A stretch of 60,696 nt of DNA from Bacillota bacterium (GCA_021805735.1 JAJZEE010000006.1:1-60696), one strand, 5' to 3'. Shown: positions 43,520 to 52,253, counted from the stretch's first letter. Numbers and translations: made by a program. The notes: a model not told the origin generated them from the letters alone.

Positions 43520-43550
43520 TTGACTTCGAGTTTGCTCTAACAAATACAAT
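43520..43550 (+). promoter_or_regulatory. MerR-type promoter with 19-bp spacer
   Basis: TTGACT (43520-43525) and TACAAT (43545-43550) are separated by 19 bp, the over-long spacing that MerR regulators correct by DNA distortion. The spacer holds the GAGTTTGCTC dyad. It drives the oxidoreductase and merR genes. Confidence 0.65.
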
Positions 43551-43588
43551 GCAGACAGCAATCATTCTCATGCTCGGGAGAGATGCAC

Positions 43589-44599
43589 ATGTTAAATACT
43601 CGCCAGATTGTAACCAGATATGGAGGTTCAGAAGTCCTTGAAGTGGTACAGGAGCCTTTGCGCACCCCGGACAAAGGGGAGATTCGGGTTAAGGTACAGA
43701 GTGCCGGGGTCGCCCTGGCGGATATCATGAGAAGAGAGGGCAAGTATCCCTCGTCCCCAACTCCCCCTTTTACACCTGGATACGACGTGGTAGGCATTGT
43801 TGATGAGTTGGGAGATGGAGTAAAGCAATATTCCATAGGGGAAAAAGTTGCGGTCTTTTTTAATGGTACTGGTGGCTATGCAGCGTATGTATATGCGAAT
43901 TCGGATGAAGTGGTCTCTATTCCGGCGCATATTGACGCCACATCAGCGAATGCGGTTATACTGAATTACGTAACCGCCTATCAAATGCTGCACCGCATTG
44001 CGAAGGTATCTCCGGGTGAGAGCATTCTTATCCATGGAGCAAGCGGAGGAGTTGGCACCGCACTACTGGAGCTCGGAAGACTCTCGAATTTGAGAATGTT
44101 CGGTACGGCTTCTTCCACCAAACATTCCGCGGTTTCGCGTTTTGGCGCAATGCCAATTGATTATCGTAATGAAGATTTTGTAGACATTCTCCGCATCCAG
44201 GCTCCAAATGGCATAGATGCCGTGTTTGATTCGATCGGGGGACAAAACTATGAACGTTCACTCCGAACTTTAAGCAGGAATGGACGATTCGTAGGATACG
44301 GCTATACTTCGATTCTTGAGCAAGGCGAAGCAAAGGATTGGGCGGAAAGCTGGAAGAATCTATCGAACAGGCGAACTACGGATACAGGTAATCCTATCTA
44401 TCTATACAGCATCACGTCTCTAAAAAAAGAACGGTTGGATTGGTTCCAGGAGGATGTTCAGTTCCTCGTATCCCTGTTAGACGAAGGGAAAATCAACCCT
44501 TTAATTTCCCACCGCATTCCCTTACGGGAAGCTGGACGGGCGCAGGAATTGCTTGAAAAGTCTTTAGCTGTCGGGAAGATCGTTCTTGTTAATGATTAA
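43589..44599 (+). CDS. Zinc-free quinone oxidoreductase-like MDR enzyme
   Basis: Medium-chain dehydrogenase/reductase of 336 aa in the quinone reductase subgroup. The NADPH fold shows ILIHGASGGVGTALLELGR (about 143-161) and PPFTPGYDVVGIVDELG (about 60) is the N-terminal landmark. Cysteine ligands for structural zinc are absent. The ATG at 43589 has GGGAGAG six bases upstream. It is followed after 21 bp by a MerR gene and expressed from a MerR-type promoter, so it is probably induced by electrophiles such as quinones or aldehydes. Confidence 0.88.
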   Translation: MLNTRQIVTRYGGSEVLEVVQEPLRTPDKGEIRVKVQSAGVALADIMRREGKYPSSPTPPFTPGYDVVGIVDELGDGVKQYSIGEKVAVFFNGTGGYAAYVYANSDEVVSIPAHIDATSANAVILNYVTAYQMLHRIAKVSPGESILIHGASGGVGTALLELGRLSNLRMFGTASSTKHSAVSRFGAMPIDYRNEDFVDILRIQAPNGIDAVFDSIGGQNYERSLRTLSRNGRFVGYGYTSILEQGEAKDWAESWKNLSNRRTTDTGNPIYLYSITSLKKERLDWFQEDVQFLVSLLDEGKINPLISHRIPLREAGRAQELLEKSLAVGKIVLVND

Positions 44600-44620
44600 C
44601 GAAAGAAGGTTGAATACCCA

Positions 44621-45073
44621 ATGCACTCGATTGGCGAGGTATCCAGATTGACGGGCATTACAGCATTTACCTTGAGGTACTATGAAAAAATCGGGCTTAT
44701 TCCCAATCCTTCACGTCAGTATGGGAAGAAAAATGGAGTTCGGCAGTACAGCGATGAGGATCTACAGTTCATTTACTTCATTCACGGGTTAAAACAAACG
44801 GGGATGAAACTGCAGGACATCGTAACGTTCACGAAGCACGGTTGTCTACGGAGCCAAGACAATGCTTCGATAGACATCAATGGTATATTAAGCAAACGTA
44901 TTGAAATTTTGGATCGGCATATCGAGGAACTGGAGCAACAAATGCAGCGGCTAGAAACCATAAACAATATTGCGAAGGAGAAGAGAATGATTTATTCCGA
45001 CATGCTCCAAGAACAGGCTTCCAGATCAGGCACGAGTGTAATCAAAATAGCTGTTGGACAAGCGCCTGATTGA
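44621..45073 (+). CDS. MerR family transcriptional regulator
   Basis: Regulator of 150 aa: winged helix IGEVSRLTGITAFTLRYYEK at the N-terminus, YSDEDLQFIYFIHGLKQTGM, and a dimerising coiled coil (about 85-130, RHIEELEQQMQRLETINN). A conserved-looking Cys is present in KHGCLRSQ (about 70), as in AdhR/NmlR proteins that sense electrophiles. It probably controls its own operon through the 19-bp-spacer promoter at 43520. Confidence 0.92.
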   Translation: MHSIGEVSRLTGITAFTLRYYEKIGLIPNPSRQYGKKNGVRQYSDEDLQFIYFIHGLKQTGMKLQDIVTFTKHGCLRSQDNASIDINGILSKRIEILDRHIEELEQQMQRLETINNIAKEKRMIYSDMLQEQASRSGTSVIKIAVGQAPD

Positions 45074-45102
45074 GGGACAGATGAGCCTGGATATTGAACT
45101 CG

Positions 45103-45279
45103 ATGCTGAAACTCATTGACCCGGTCCATGTTCGGATCATCGGATGTCATGCGAACCGAGACATCGGCAAGCTTCTCAGGCAATCCCAACTACAAATTGT
45201 TAAGCACGAACGGTATTGGCTTGACATGATGCATCTCATCTGGGCAACGCCCACTCGACAGGCGTTTCGCAATCAGTAG
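45103..45279 (+). pseudogene. C-terminal remnant of a class I SAM methyltransferase
   Basis: The 58-codon frame reads LIDPVHVRIIGCHANRDIGKLLRQ and KHERYWLDMMHLIWATP. This matches the conserved tail of UbiE/PmtA-like methyltransferases (Leu-Asp-Pro, Gly-x-x-x-Asn-Arg, final Ala-x-Pro). The SAM-binding domain that should precede it is absent; the merR gene ends just upstream. It is therefore a truncated relic, probably not translated because no ribosome site is seen. Confidence 0.5.
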
Positions 45280-45380
45280 CCCTGTTTCTCTCTTTTATTC
45301 AGCCATCAACAAGAGGATTTCGGCGCAGACATTCGGCCGTAAACACCCGCGTCAGGTGGGCCTGACTACGGTTCTTGTTT

Positions 45381-45428
45381 GGTGAGTGCAGTTGAATTCC
45401 AAGTTCCTGGTTGGCAACTGCACTCACC
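45381..45428. repeat. 14-bp perfect inverted repeat
   Basis: GGTGAGTGCAGTTG (45381-45394) and CAACTGCACTCACC (45415-45428) flank a 20-nt loop, between the methyltransferase relic and the end of the convergent membrane-protein gene. CTTTGC follows rather than a T-run. Its loop does not match the variable-stem family. Confidence 0.6.
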
Positions 45429-45445
45429 CTTTGCAGTCGCTTTAT

Positions 45446-45943
45446 TTAGAAATCATTGTTATCGAAAAAGTCGCTGTCTTGGTTGATTTCCGATAGGACT
45501 TTTGCGATTCGTTGCTTAGTCGATTGTCTGCGATTATCGGCTCCCCCATCTGTTTTCGAACCTCCCCAAGTGTCTTCACGGAATTTTTGCGGAACGCCTC
45601 TGTATTGCGTCTCGCTTCCATATCCCCAGACAAGGAACATAATGGAGAACACGATGTCACTGATGGGCAGCATGGCCCATAGCATCCACCAACCACTTTT
45701 GCCGTATGCGCGCAGAAATTTCACGCCCCAAATAATCGCGAAAACGACGTTCGCGATGGGAACCAATTGCCAAAGGACGTTCCAACCGCTCTTCCCGATC
45801 ACCCACAACTGCCCGATCGTACTGCAAATCGGGATAAAAGCAAACCACGGATATTTGATGCCCGCCTTTCTAAATAGGCCATACAACGCCCCGGCAAAAA
45901 GAAAGTAAATGATGACATAGAGCAGTGCAACAAGCGCTGACAC
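45446..45943 (-). CDS. Small membrane protein, DUF5684-like
   Basis: Protein of 165 aa with four hydrophobic segments: ALVALLYVIIYFLFAGALYG, YPWFAFIPICSTIGQLWVIG, VLWQLVPIANVVFAIIWGVK and WWMLWAMLPISDIVFSIMFL. A polar C-terminal tail ends in acidic residues (SDFFDNNDF). The alternating W-x-x-x-P(I)-x-N segments recall DUF5684 proteins, whose function is unknown. GTG at 45943 is seven bases after AGGAGG; the ATG two codons earlier is too close to it. A consensus promoter lies about 250 bp upstream. Confidence 0.75.
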   Translation of the reverse strand: MSALVALLYVIIYFLFAGALYGLFRKAGIKYPWFAFIPICSTIGQLWVIGKSGWNVLWQLVPIANVVFAIIWGVKFLRAYGKSGWWMLWAMLPISDIVFSIMFLVWGYGSETQYRGVPQKFREDTWGGSKTDGGADNRRQSTKQRIAKVLSEINQDSDFFDNNDF

Positions 45944-46074
45944 AAGCATTCCTCCTTTGTTGTTAGTCCTGGTTTTCTCTGTGGCATGTTCGCTGTTGAG
46001 CAGGCGAGACCTGCCTGGTACAAAATGCCACGACCCTCGTTCCGATGAGCGGCTACGAAGGCCGTGCTGCGTCA

Positions 46075-46158
46075 TTACCTCCCGCCGAATGAATACACGC
46101 CCCACGCCGTTCCGGCATACAAGACCCCATTCATGACGAGCAAGGCGGTGACGTTCGT
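46075..46158 (-). pseudogene. C-terminal remnant of a second propeller protein
   Basis: Minus-strand codons read TNVTALLVMNGVLYAGTAWG then VYSFGGR and a stop. This is the same half-blade that ends the intact propeller protein at 46617-48638 (ALVAVGETLYAGTNWGVF). Homology stops abruptly upstream. It shows that a paralogue once lay here on the opposite strand and was almost wholly deleted. Confidence 0.6.
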
Positions 46159-46191
46159 ATACGGACGTTTATTTACTGCTAATAATTCTAA

Positions 46192-46219
46192 ATTATATGA
46201 TTCCTGAAGACGATGTCAA
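46192..46219 (-). promoter_or_regulatory. Full-consensus sigma-A type promoter
   Basis: Minus-strand TTGACA (46219-46214) and TATAAT (46197-46192), both perfect, are 16 bp apart. It points toward the DUF5684-like gene through about 250 bp of leader that includes the propeller remnant and a GTGGCAT/ATGCCAC stem. The remaining gap up to 46616 contains no other supported gene. Confidence 0.6.
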
Positions 46220-46521
46220 GGTGTTATCCGACAAAAATCAAGACTCGGTCGCGTTCCGTCAAGTGGTGTAGTGTGCTAGCGTTTGTCGTCGATGTCGTCA
46301 ATCTCAAATACACCTTTGAACAGGTGGCTGCCATCATCGAACTGCACAGTCGCAAACAGTAAGAGGCAACGCTCAAGCACACTTCAGCGAAATTAGTGCA
46401 ATATTGTGTTCTTTCAGTATATGTGATAATAATGAGATGCTGGCCAATCATCTGTGTTCCCCTTGGTGTTCTTCTCGTCGTTCGACCAAGCGTTCACTGT
46501 GCTGTCATGATACGCACCAAG

Positions 46522-46548
46522 CCCTCTAGCCCTCTAGCCCTCTAGCCC
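46522..46548. repeat. Octamer tandem repeat CCCTCTAG x3
   Basis: Three exact copies of CCCTCTAG followed by CCC lie 70 bp before the propeller gene. Copy number may vary between strains. Confidence 0.85.
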
Positions 46549-46616
46549 GCTAAGTGTATTGACAGTTTTATAGGTTCGTGTAGTCAGCATTCGACGCTTT
46601 CTTGGGAGGAATGCAA

Positions 46617-48638
46617 GTGGCCAGGTCCAGGCAGTCGCTGCGCAAGGTTCTCAATATCGTAATGTGCGTCCTCATGATTTTGTTACTGTCAGGAAGTTTC
46701 GCGAATCGCTCGCATGCAGCATCCATGCCAAATGTAAACTGGAGCATGGTGGGCCCATCGCCTTATTTGTCTGGATACGTACCCCATCTGGGAACGGCGC
46801 TCGTTTCCATGAACGGTGTTCTGTATGCGGGGAGCAACCTCGGTGTGTACTCGTACACACACGGATCGTGGAATCCCGTCGGATACATAGGAAATCACTC
46901 CCCAGTAGAAAGCAATAACAGCCCCAAGGCTGTACAGACCCTTGCGAACATCAACAGTGTGCTATATGCCGGAACCACCAACGGAGTGTACTCCTATGCC
47001 GACGGCGCCTGGCGCATGGTGGGAACATCGCCCATTCTGCACGCTGATCCTTCGACGGGGTCCAACTCTCTTTCGGCGCAAATCCACTCCCTTACGGGCA
47101 TGAACGGCGTCATCTATGCGGCCACCGCGTTTGGAGTTTACGGGTACGAAAATGCCTCCTGGCGCCTCGTAGGAACATCGCCCTATATAAATCAGTACGA
47201 CCCGCTGACGGCTGATGTCCATTCGTTGGCGGTTGTCAATGGTGAATTGTACGCGGCCACCGACGGAGGACTATACACATTTCACAACGGCTCCTGGCAA
47301 TTGACTACGACCTCCCGGTATCTCTCGGGAAGTGCCTACGACTATACCGACGAGGTTAAAACCTTGCTGAATGTCGACGGCGTGTTGTACGCCGGGTCGG
47401 CCAATGGCGTGTATGCCGATCATAACAGCACGTGGAGCTTGGTGGGAACTTCCTCATACCTGTCCGGGAAAGATAGTGATTCCAGCAACTATATTCAAAC
47501 ATTGGCATACCGCAATGGAACGCTGTATGCCGGTACGCAGGCCGGTGTGTACGAGTACCGTGGGGGCTTGTGGCGACAGCTCGGATCCGATGTTCACTTG
47601 TCCGGGAACGACAGCGATGGATCCAGCACAATTCAAGCCTTGACCCTCCAAAACAATGAACTGGTCGCAGGAACCGTCCAGGGGCCCTACGAATACAGTG
47701 GGGGTGTCTGGTACCCACTCGGCGTCTCTGCCAATGAACCCGGGAGTGGCGCGGACAACTCCAACCGGATCCTCTCCATGGCGTACGCAAGCGGTGTGCT
47801 GTACGCGGGAACCAACGGCGGCGGAGCCTACTCATTTAGCAACGGGCGATGGAAACTGGCGGGAAAGTCTACGCACCTGTCCGGAATCAACACCGATGCC
47901 ACGGACATCGTACCGTTCTTGGTGAACTTCCATAACGTCCTGTACGCCGGTTCTGGAAACACCGTCTATTCTCTCAACCACGGCCAGTGGCATTTGATCC
48001 ACACTTTCCCTAATGTTACACGGAACGGCAAGGTTGACACGAATACGGTGCATGCTCTGGTGACCATCAACAGCGTGTTGTACGCGGGGACCAATTTCGG
48101 AGTGTATACATACGACAACAAATCGTGGAGATTACTGGCCTCTTCGACAATCCCAATCGTCGCTTTGACACAGGCTGGCGGGACGCTCTATGCAGCGACA
48201 GGCACCGAGGATGTCGGCTCGGGCAATGACATATTTGCCTACCTTCACGGCGCGTGGAAAGAAATTGGATATTCCGGCTATCCGGTGGTGGCCTTGACAA
48301 ACGTGGATGGTGTACTCTGTGTCGGGGCGTTGGACGGAGTGACTATGTACAGCAAGGGAGTTTGGAAATCAATGGGGAAGCAAAGTCAAGTGTTCATTCC
48401 CCTAGAACAAGAACTCATCTCTTTAATTTCCATTCGTGGGGTATTGTACGCTGGAACGCTCGGTGGCGGCGTTTATACGTATCACCGGGAAACGTGGACG
48501 CAAGCGGGCGCCTCTCCCGAATTGTCGGGAGACAGTTCTGCCGACGGATCCGGTCAGATTCCCGCGTTGGTCGCTGTGGGCGAAACACTCTATGCGGGAA
48601 CGAACTGGGGCGTGTTTTCCACTCCTTTGCGCCCCTGA
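46617..48638 (+). CDS. Secreted 14-blade beta-propeller-like repeat protein
   Basis: Protein of 673 aa. Signal peptide: SLRKVLNIVMCVLMILLLSG with cleavage near SHA-A. The mature chain is made of thirteen units of about 45-50 residues with pattern LxxxNGVLYAGTxxGVY(S/T)Y, xGxWxxVGTSPYLSG and a Ser/Asp-rich linker. A last unit stops after NWGVFSTPLRP, lacking its W-x-x-V-G half; that half is found alone at the mature N-terminus (NWSMVGPSPYLSG). Joined they give fourteen blades, consistent with two seven-blade propellers or one ring. GTG at 46617 follows GGGAGG. Function unknown; probably cell-surface binding. Confidence 0.8.
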   Translation: MARSRQSLRKVLNIVMCVLMILLLSGSFANRSHAASMPNVNWSMVGPSPYLSGYVPHLGTALVSMNGVLYAGSNLGVYSYTHGSWNPVGYIGNHSPVESNNSPKAVQTLANINSVLYAGTTNGVYSYADGAWRMVGTSPILHADPSTGSNSLSAQIHSLTGMNGVIYAATAFGVYGYENASWRLVGTSPYINQYDPLTADVHSLAVVNGELYAATDGGLYTFHNGSWQLTTTSRYLSGSAYDYTDEVKTLLNVDGVLYAGSANGVYADHNSTWSLVGTSSYLSGKDSDSSNYIQTLAYRNGTLYAGTQAGVYEYRGGLWRQLGSDVHLSGNDSDGSSTIQALTLQNNELVAGTVQGPYEYSGGVWYPLGVSANEPGSGADNSNRILSMAYASGVLYAGTNGGGAYSFSNGRWKLAGKSTHLSGINTDATDIVPFLVNFHNVLYAGSGNTVYSLNHGQWHLIHTFPNVTRNGKVDTNTVHALVTINSVLYAGTNFGVYTYDNKSWRLLASSTIPIVALTQAGGTLYAATGTEDVGSGNDIFAYLHGAWKEIGYSGYPVVALTNVDGVLCVGALDGVTMYSKGVWKSMGKQSQVFIPLEQELISLISIRGVLYAGTLGGGVYTYHRETWTQAGASPELSGDSSADGSGQIPALVAVGETLYAGTNWGVFSTPLRP

Positions 48639-48914
48639 GCCCTTCCATCGAAGTTAAACATCCAAACCTGGGATGAGCACGCAGGGATGGTGGAACAACG
48701 GTGCGGGGAGTTTTCGAGCGTGATGGGTTCCCGTAGGCGGAACGTCAAGCCCAGTGTTTGGGCATGGACTTGGACGCATTGGATAGAGGTTGGGGGCGCT
48801 GCGTCACAGCAGATTGGGAAAAACGGTGTACCAACGCAAATCCTATGGTCGCCAAAAGGGATATTGACCGTTTCCACAGCGTCTTTGACGTGGCAATTCC
48901 AACCGTAATATGTG

Positions 48915-49148
48915 GTAATCTTATGTGCGAGATGAGTTCGGAAGTCCGCCGTAAGTTCAAGCACATGCCGGCACAGACGGTCGTCGTCAAGCACGTGCAA
49001 TACATCTACGGTTGCCGCTCGCAGGTGCTGCACGAACCGGGCCGGCCAGCCGAAGTCCTCTATGTGGTTGTATCGAAGCGGGCGGAACGGGCCGTTCCTG
49101 GAGAACGGGAACCTGGAGTTGGATAACAACCGGGGAGAACGGGCCTGA
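48915..49148 (+). pseudogene. IS66-family transposase relic
   Basis: Two pieces of an IS66 TnpC-type transposase are fused out of frame. The first (48915-49077) reads [28 protein letters not shown] and [11 protein letters not shown], as in the zinc-finger and following region. The second (49089-49148) reads [17 protein letters not shown], the conserved C-terminal motif. The catalytic core between them and both ends of the element are gone. It lies immediately upstream of the glucuronidase gene. From 48639 to 48914 nothing else is recognised. Confidence 0.65.
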
Positions 49149-49218
49149 CGATATGAAAAGGCACGTTGTTACGCCTAGCCCCGGTCCTAATTGTTCGTCA
49201 CAAAAGGAGAATGGTACC

Positions 49219-51030
49219 ATGCTTTTTCCACGGGAATCCTCAACGCGCGAGCAGAAAGACCTAAATGGTATTTGGCGCTTCAAGCCGGACTGGCATGGCG
49301 AGGGAGAGCGCGCAGAGTGGCATGCTCATGAATTGACGGATGCCATCCTGATGCCTGTTCCCGCCAGCTATAACGACATCACTCAGGATGCGCGTCTACG
49401 CGATCATGTGGGTGACGTCTGGTACGAACGGAAATTCTGGATACCTGCATCTTGGAGGGAGAAGCGGTTGGTTGTACGCGTGGGCAGCGCGTGTCATCAT
49501 GCATCCATCTGGGTGAACGGACATCATGTCGCGCAACACCGAGGCGGTTTTCTACCCTTTGAGGGGGAGGTTTCGTCGCAGGTCATGTTTGGCGGCGAGA
49601 ACAGAATTACCATCAAAGTGAATAACGTGCTCGACTGGACGACATTACCGCCGGGCCTTGTTGATGATGTGGACGACTTTGGCCAACCGTTGAACCACAG
49701 ACGTCAAAAGTACTTCCATGACTTTTTTAACTATGCGGGCATTCATCGGCCGGTGACCTTGTATACGACGCCCCAGAGATACATCGACGACATTACGGTA
49801 CGCACTGACATTGAGGGTGCGACGGGTCTTATCCGCTACGAAATCCATCAGGCAATCAGCCAAGAAGGATGCCGACGCCATGGTGAAGAAGGGCAACCCG
49901 TTAACCTGCAAGTGTGCCTTCTGGATTCGAGTGGTGTCAAAGTTGGCGTCTGCCACGGGGCATCCGGCACAATAGTCGTACCAGACGCCCACTTCTGGGA
50001 GCCAGGCGCCCCTTACCTGTACTCGCTCGTGACTCAGTTGGCGGACCCAAGGAACGGAATTGTCGATGAGTACCCTTTACCGGTTGGAATTCGCACGGTG
50101 CATGTCAGTGAGCAGGGCTTTTTTATTAACGGCAAGGCGTTCTATTTCCGGGGCTTCGGCAAGCATGAGGATGCCGACATTCGCGGCAAGGGGCTTGATG
50201 CGGCATTAAACATCAAGGACTTCAATTTACTGAAGTGGATTGGCGCGAATTCTTTTCGCACGTCACACTATCCGTATGCAGATGAGATCATGGATCTGGC
50301 GGATCAACTGGGTGTGGTCGTAATCGACGAGGCGCCCGCTGTGGGATTAAATATGTGGGACCGGAACCAGACTGTGTTCGTTCCGGATCGTATTGGCGAC
50401 ACATTGCTCGAAACGCACATCCATCAACTGCAGGAGTTGGTGCAACGGGACAAGAATCACCCCTGCGTCGTCATGTGGAGCGTAGCCAATGAGGCCGCCA
50501 CCTACGAGTCAGGCGCCCGCCCCTACTTCGCCCGCGTCGCAGAGGCCATGCGCCAACTGGACGCTACCCGTCCCACGGCTATTGTCGAATACACATTACC
50601 CGACGAGTCAAACGTGGCCGATCTGTTCGACGTTCTATGCGTCAACCGCTACCTCGGCTGGTACACGGACTCGGGTGACATTCAAGTCATTGAGACGCAA
50701 TTGGAAGACGATTTACGGCGTTGGCACGAGCGATTCGGCAAGCCCATTCTCATCACTGAGTACGGCGCCGACACGGTGGCCGGATTCCACCAGGACCCGC
50801 CCGTCCTGTTTACAGAGGAGTTTCAGTGGGAATTTCTATCTCGGTATCATCGCGTCTTTGATAGACTCGACTTTGTCATCGGAGAACACGTATGGAACTT
50901 TGCGGACTTTGCCACAAAACAAAGCCCGACCCGTGTTCTTGGCAACCGCAAGGGCATCTTCACACGCCAGCGACAGCCCAAAGCGGCTGCGTATCTGCTA
51001 CGATCCCGCTGGACGCACCGCGAGAGCTGA
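49219..51030 (+). CDS. uidA: Beta-glucuronidase (glycoside hydrolase family 2)
   Basis: Cytoplasmic enzyme of 603 aa, the same length as E. coli UidA, hydrolysing beta-D-glucuronides. An N-terminal sugar-binding domain (LNGIWRF, VGSACHHASIWVNGHHVAQH), an Ig-like domain and a TIM barrel (from about 280, GFGKHEDADIRGKG) are seen. Catalytic acid/base Glu is in MWSVANEAATYE, nucleophile Glu in ILITEYGADTV. The NxK motif that recognises the glucuronate carboxylate appears as LGNRKGIF, supporting glucuronidase over galactosidase. AAGGAG precedes the ATG. It stands alone without an importer, unlike most uidA operons. Confidence 0.92.
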   Translation: MLFPRESSTREQKDLNGIWRFKPDWHGEGERAEWHAHELTDAILMPVPASYNDITQDARLRDHVGDVWYERKFWIPASWREKRLVVRVGSACHHASIWVNGHHVAQHRGGFLPFEGEVSSQVMFGGENRITIKVNNVLDWTTLPPGLVDDVDDFGQPLNHRRQKYFHDFFNYAGIHRPVTLYTTPQRYIDDITVRTDIEGATGLIRYEIHQAISQEGCRRHGEEGQPVNLQVCLLDSSGVKVGVCHGASGTIVVPDAHFWEPGAPYLYSLVTQLADPRNGIVDEYPLPVGIRTVHVSEQGFFINGKAFYFRGFGKHEDADIRGKGLDAALNIKDFNLLKWIGANSFRTSHYPYADEIMDLADQLGVVVIDEAPAVGLNMWDRNQTVFVPDRIGDTLLETHIHQLQELVQRDKNHPCVVMWSVANEAATYESGARPYFARVAEAMRQLDATRPTAIVEYTLPDESNVADLFDVLCVNRYLGWYTDSGDIQVIETQLEDDLRRWHERFGKPILITEYGADTVAGFHQDPPVLFTEEFQWEFLSRYHRVFDRLDFVIGEHVWNFADFATKQSPTRVLGNRKGIFTRQRQPKAAAYLLRSRWTHRES

Positions 51031-51410
51031 TATAAGAGGAGCGTCAAATCCGGCGCACATTTTGCTCTTCTGGCAGTCAATATTCATATAACCTATCAAT
51101 CACCATATTCCTGATGCCATCCAAAATAAAACGTTTCCCGAGAGCAGCTGTCGTATTGACGGGCGTATGGCCGGCTACGCTGCGAAAGAGCGCTGGATCA
51201 CGGGCGAATCCGGCCGCAGAGGAGGTTGGCTGAGGGTGTTGCTCCGGCAGGCAGCTTCTCCGTCAGTCGCATTTGGCACGGCAACCTCGGCGCCCGAATC
51301 ACCACACAGCTCATGAATTTTATGGTATGGCGCCGATGAGAAGAGGGAGTGGTGCATTTGTCCAATGCGCGTGGGTGGACGCGCTCCGTCGCGGGCAAGC
51401 GGACGGGAGT
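51031..51410. other. Intergenic region without a supported gene
   Basis: After the glucuronidase stop an imperfect AGAGGAGC/GCTCTTCT stem spans 51036-51075 with a long loop. A short 26-codon GTG frame after AGAGGAGG near 51236 is unrecognised. No other signal noticed. Confidence 0.4.
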
Positions 51411-51887
51411 ATGGGGGGATGGTTGGTGGAAGGTGTTTCTATTCGCCGTTTGCGCGCTGGTGAAGGGTACCCGATCTCCTTGCTTTTGCAGGCCGACCCG
51501 TGCGAGGAGGTTGTGCGGAGTTACATCCGTCGCGGGCAGTGTTTTGTCGCCGCTCGGGATGCGCAAACCGTCGGTGTATATGTGTTGATCGATACCCGTC
51601 CGCAAACGGTCGAACTTGTCAATGTGGCGGTTGCGGAAGCGGAGCGTGGCCAAGGCATCGGAAAACGCTTGGTGTGCCACGCCATTGACACTGCGCGTTC
51701 CATGGGCTGCAGGACGGTGGAAGTCGGAACGGGCAACTCTAGCCTCGGACAACTGGCGCTCTATCAGAAATGCGGGTTCCGCATGGTTGGGATCGACACG
51801 GACTTTTTTATCAGGCATTATCCCGACCCCATCTACGAGAACGGGATTCAGTGCCGGGACATGGTTCGCCTTTCATTATACTTGTGA
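51411..51887 (+). CDS. GNAT family N-acetyltransferase
   Basis: Acetyl-CoA-dependent transferase of 158 aa. The acetyl-CoA loop is VNVAVAEAERGQGIGKRLV (motif A, R/Q-x-x-G-x-G/A), followed by ARSMGCRTVEVGTGNSS and LALYQKCGFRMVGID (motif B). The substrate is unknown. Possible starts are ATG at 51411 and GTG at 51426, the latter with GGGGGG at better spacing; the frame is open further upstream without a site. Confidence 0.86.
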   Translation: MGGWLVEGVSIRRLRAGEGYPISLLLQADPCEEVVRSYIRRGQCFVAARDAQTVGVYVLIDTRPQTVELVNVAVAEAERGQGIGKRLVCHAIDTARSMGCRTVEVGTGNSSLGQLALYQKCGFRMVGIDTDFFIRHYPDPIYENGIQCRDMVRLSLYL

Positions 51888-52038
51888 ACCCCCTGTGTTG
51901 CGCAGCGGTATAGGAACACGCTTCATAGTTCGGACTCACGACTCGCGGCATTCGCTCATCCGGATCAGTAGTTCCGAATGGATACGAAGAATGGTGAAGT
52001 CGTTTATCATAGCAGTCTGCGCATAAACGAAACCGCAC

Positions 52039-52253
52039 TCATGATAAGGCAAGTTCGAGCGCCGTTTTCGCCTCGCGCAGTTGCAGCGCATTGTCGATAT
52101 CGCGCGCGTGCACCAGCAGGTACAGATTCACGTAGAGCGCCCGAAACCGGGCAAGGTTCCAGGTCTCGTCGTCCAGATCGCTGGATGGCCAATATGCACG
52201 TCTCCCCAATCAATGACGCCTGACAGTGTTCCCTCCGCATCGGGTCGCTTCAT
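52039..52253 (-). pseudogene. Phosphotransferase (APH/choline-kinase-like) C-terminal relic
   Basis: Minus-strand codons read EGTLSGVIDWGDVHIGHPA, the catalytic-site metal motif of aminoglycoside/macrolide phosphotransferases. A one-base frameshift at about 52180 then leads to DLDDETWNLARFRALYVNLY and a stop at 52039. The N-terminal two thirds are missing. It is a decayed gene. The gap 51888-52038 holds nothing else recognisable. Confidence 0.6.

Noticed and set aside
45381-45428. Another variable-stem family member
   Set aside because: Loop sequence AATTCCAAG... is unrelated to the family consensus.
46230-46350. A short plus-strand frame reading AFVVDVVNLKYTFEQVAAII
   Set aside because: Protein-like but only about 30 codons, no start or ribosome site, and not recognised.
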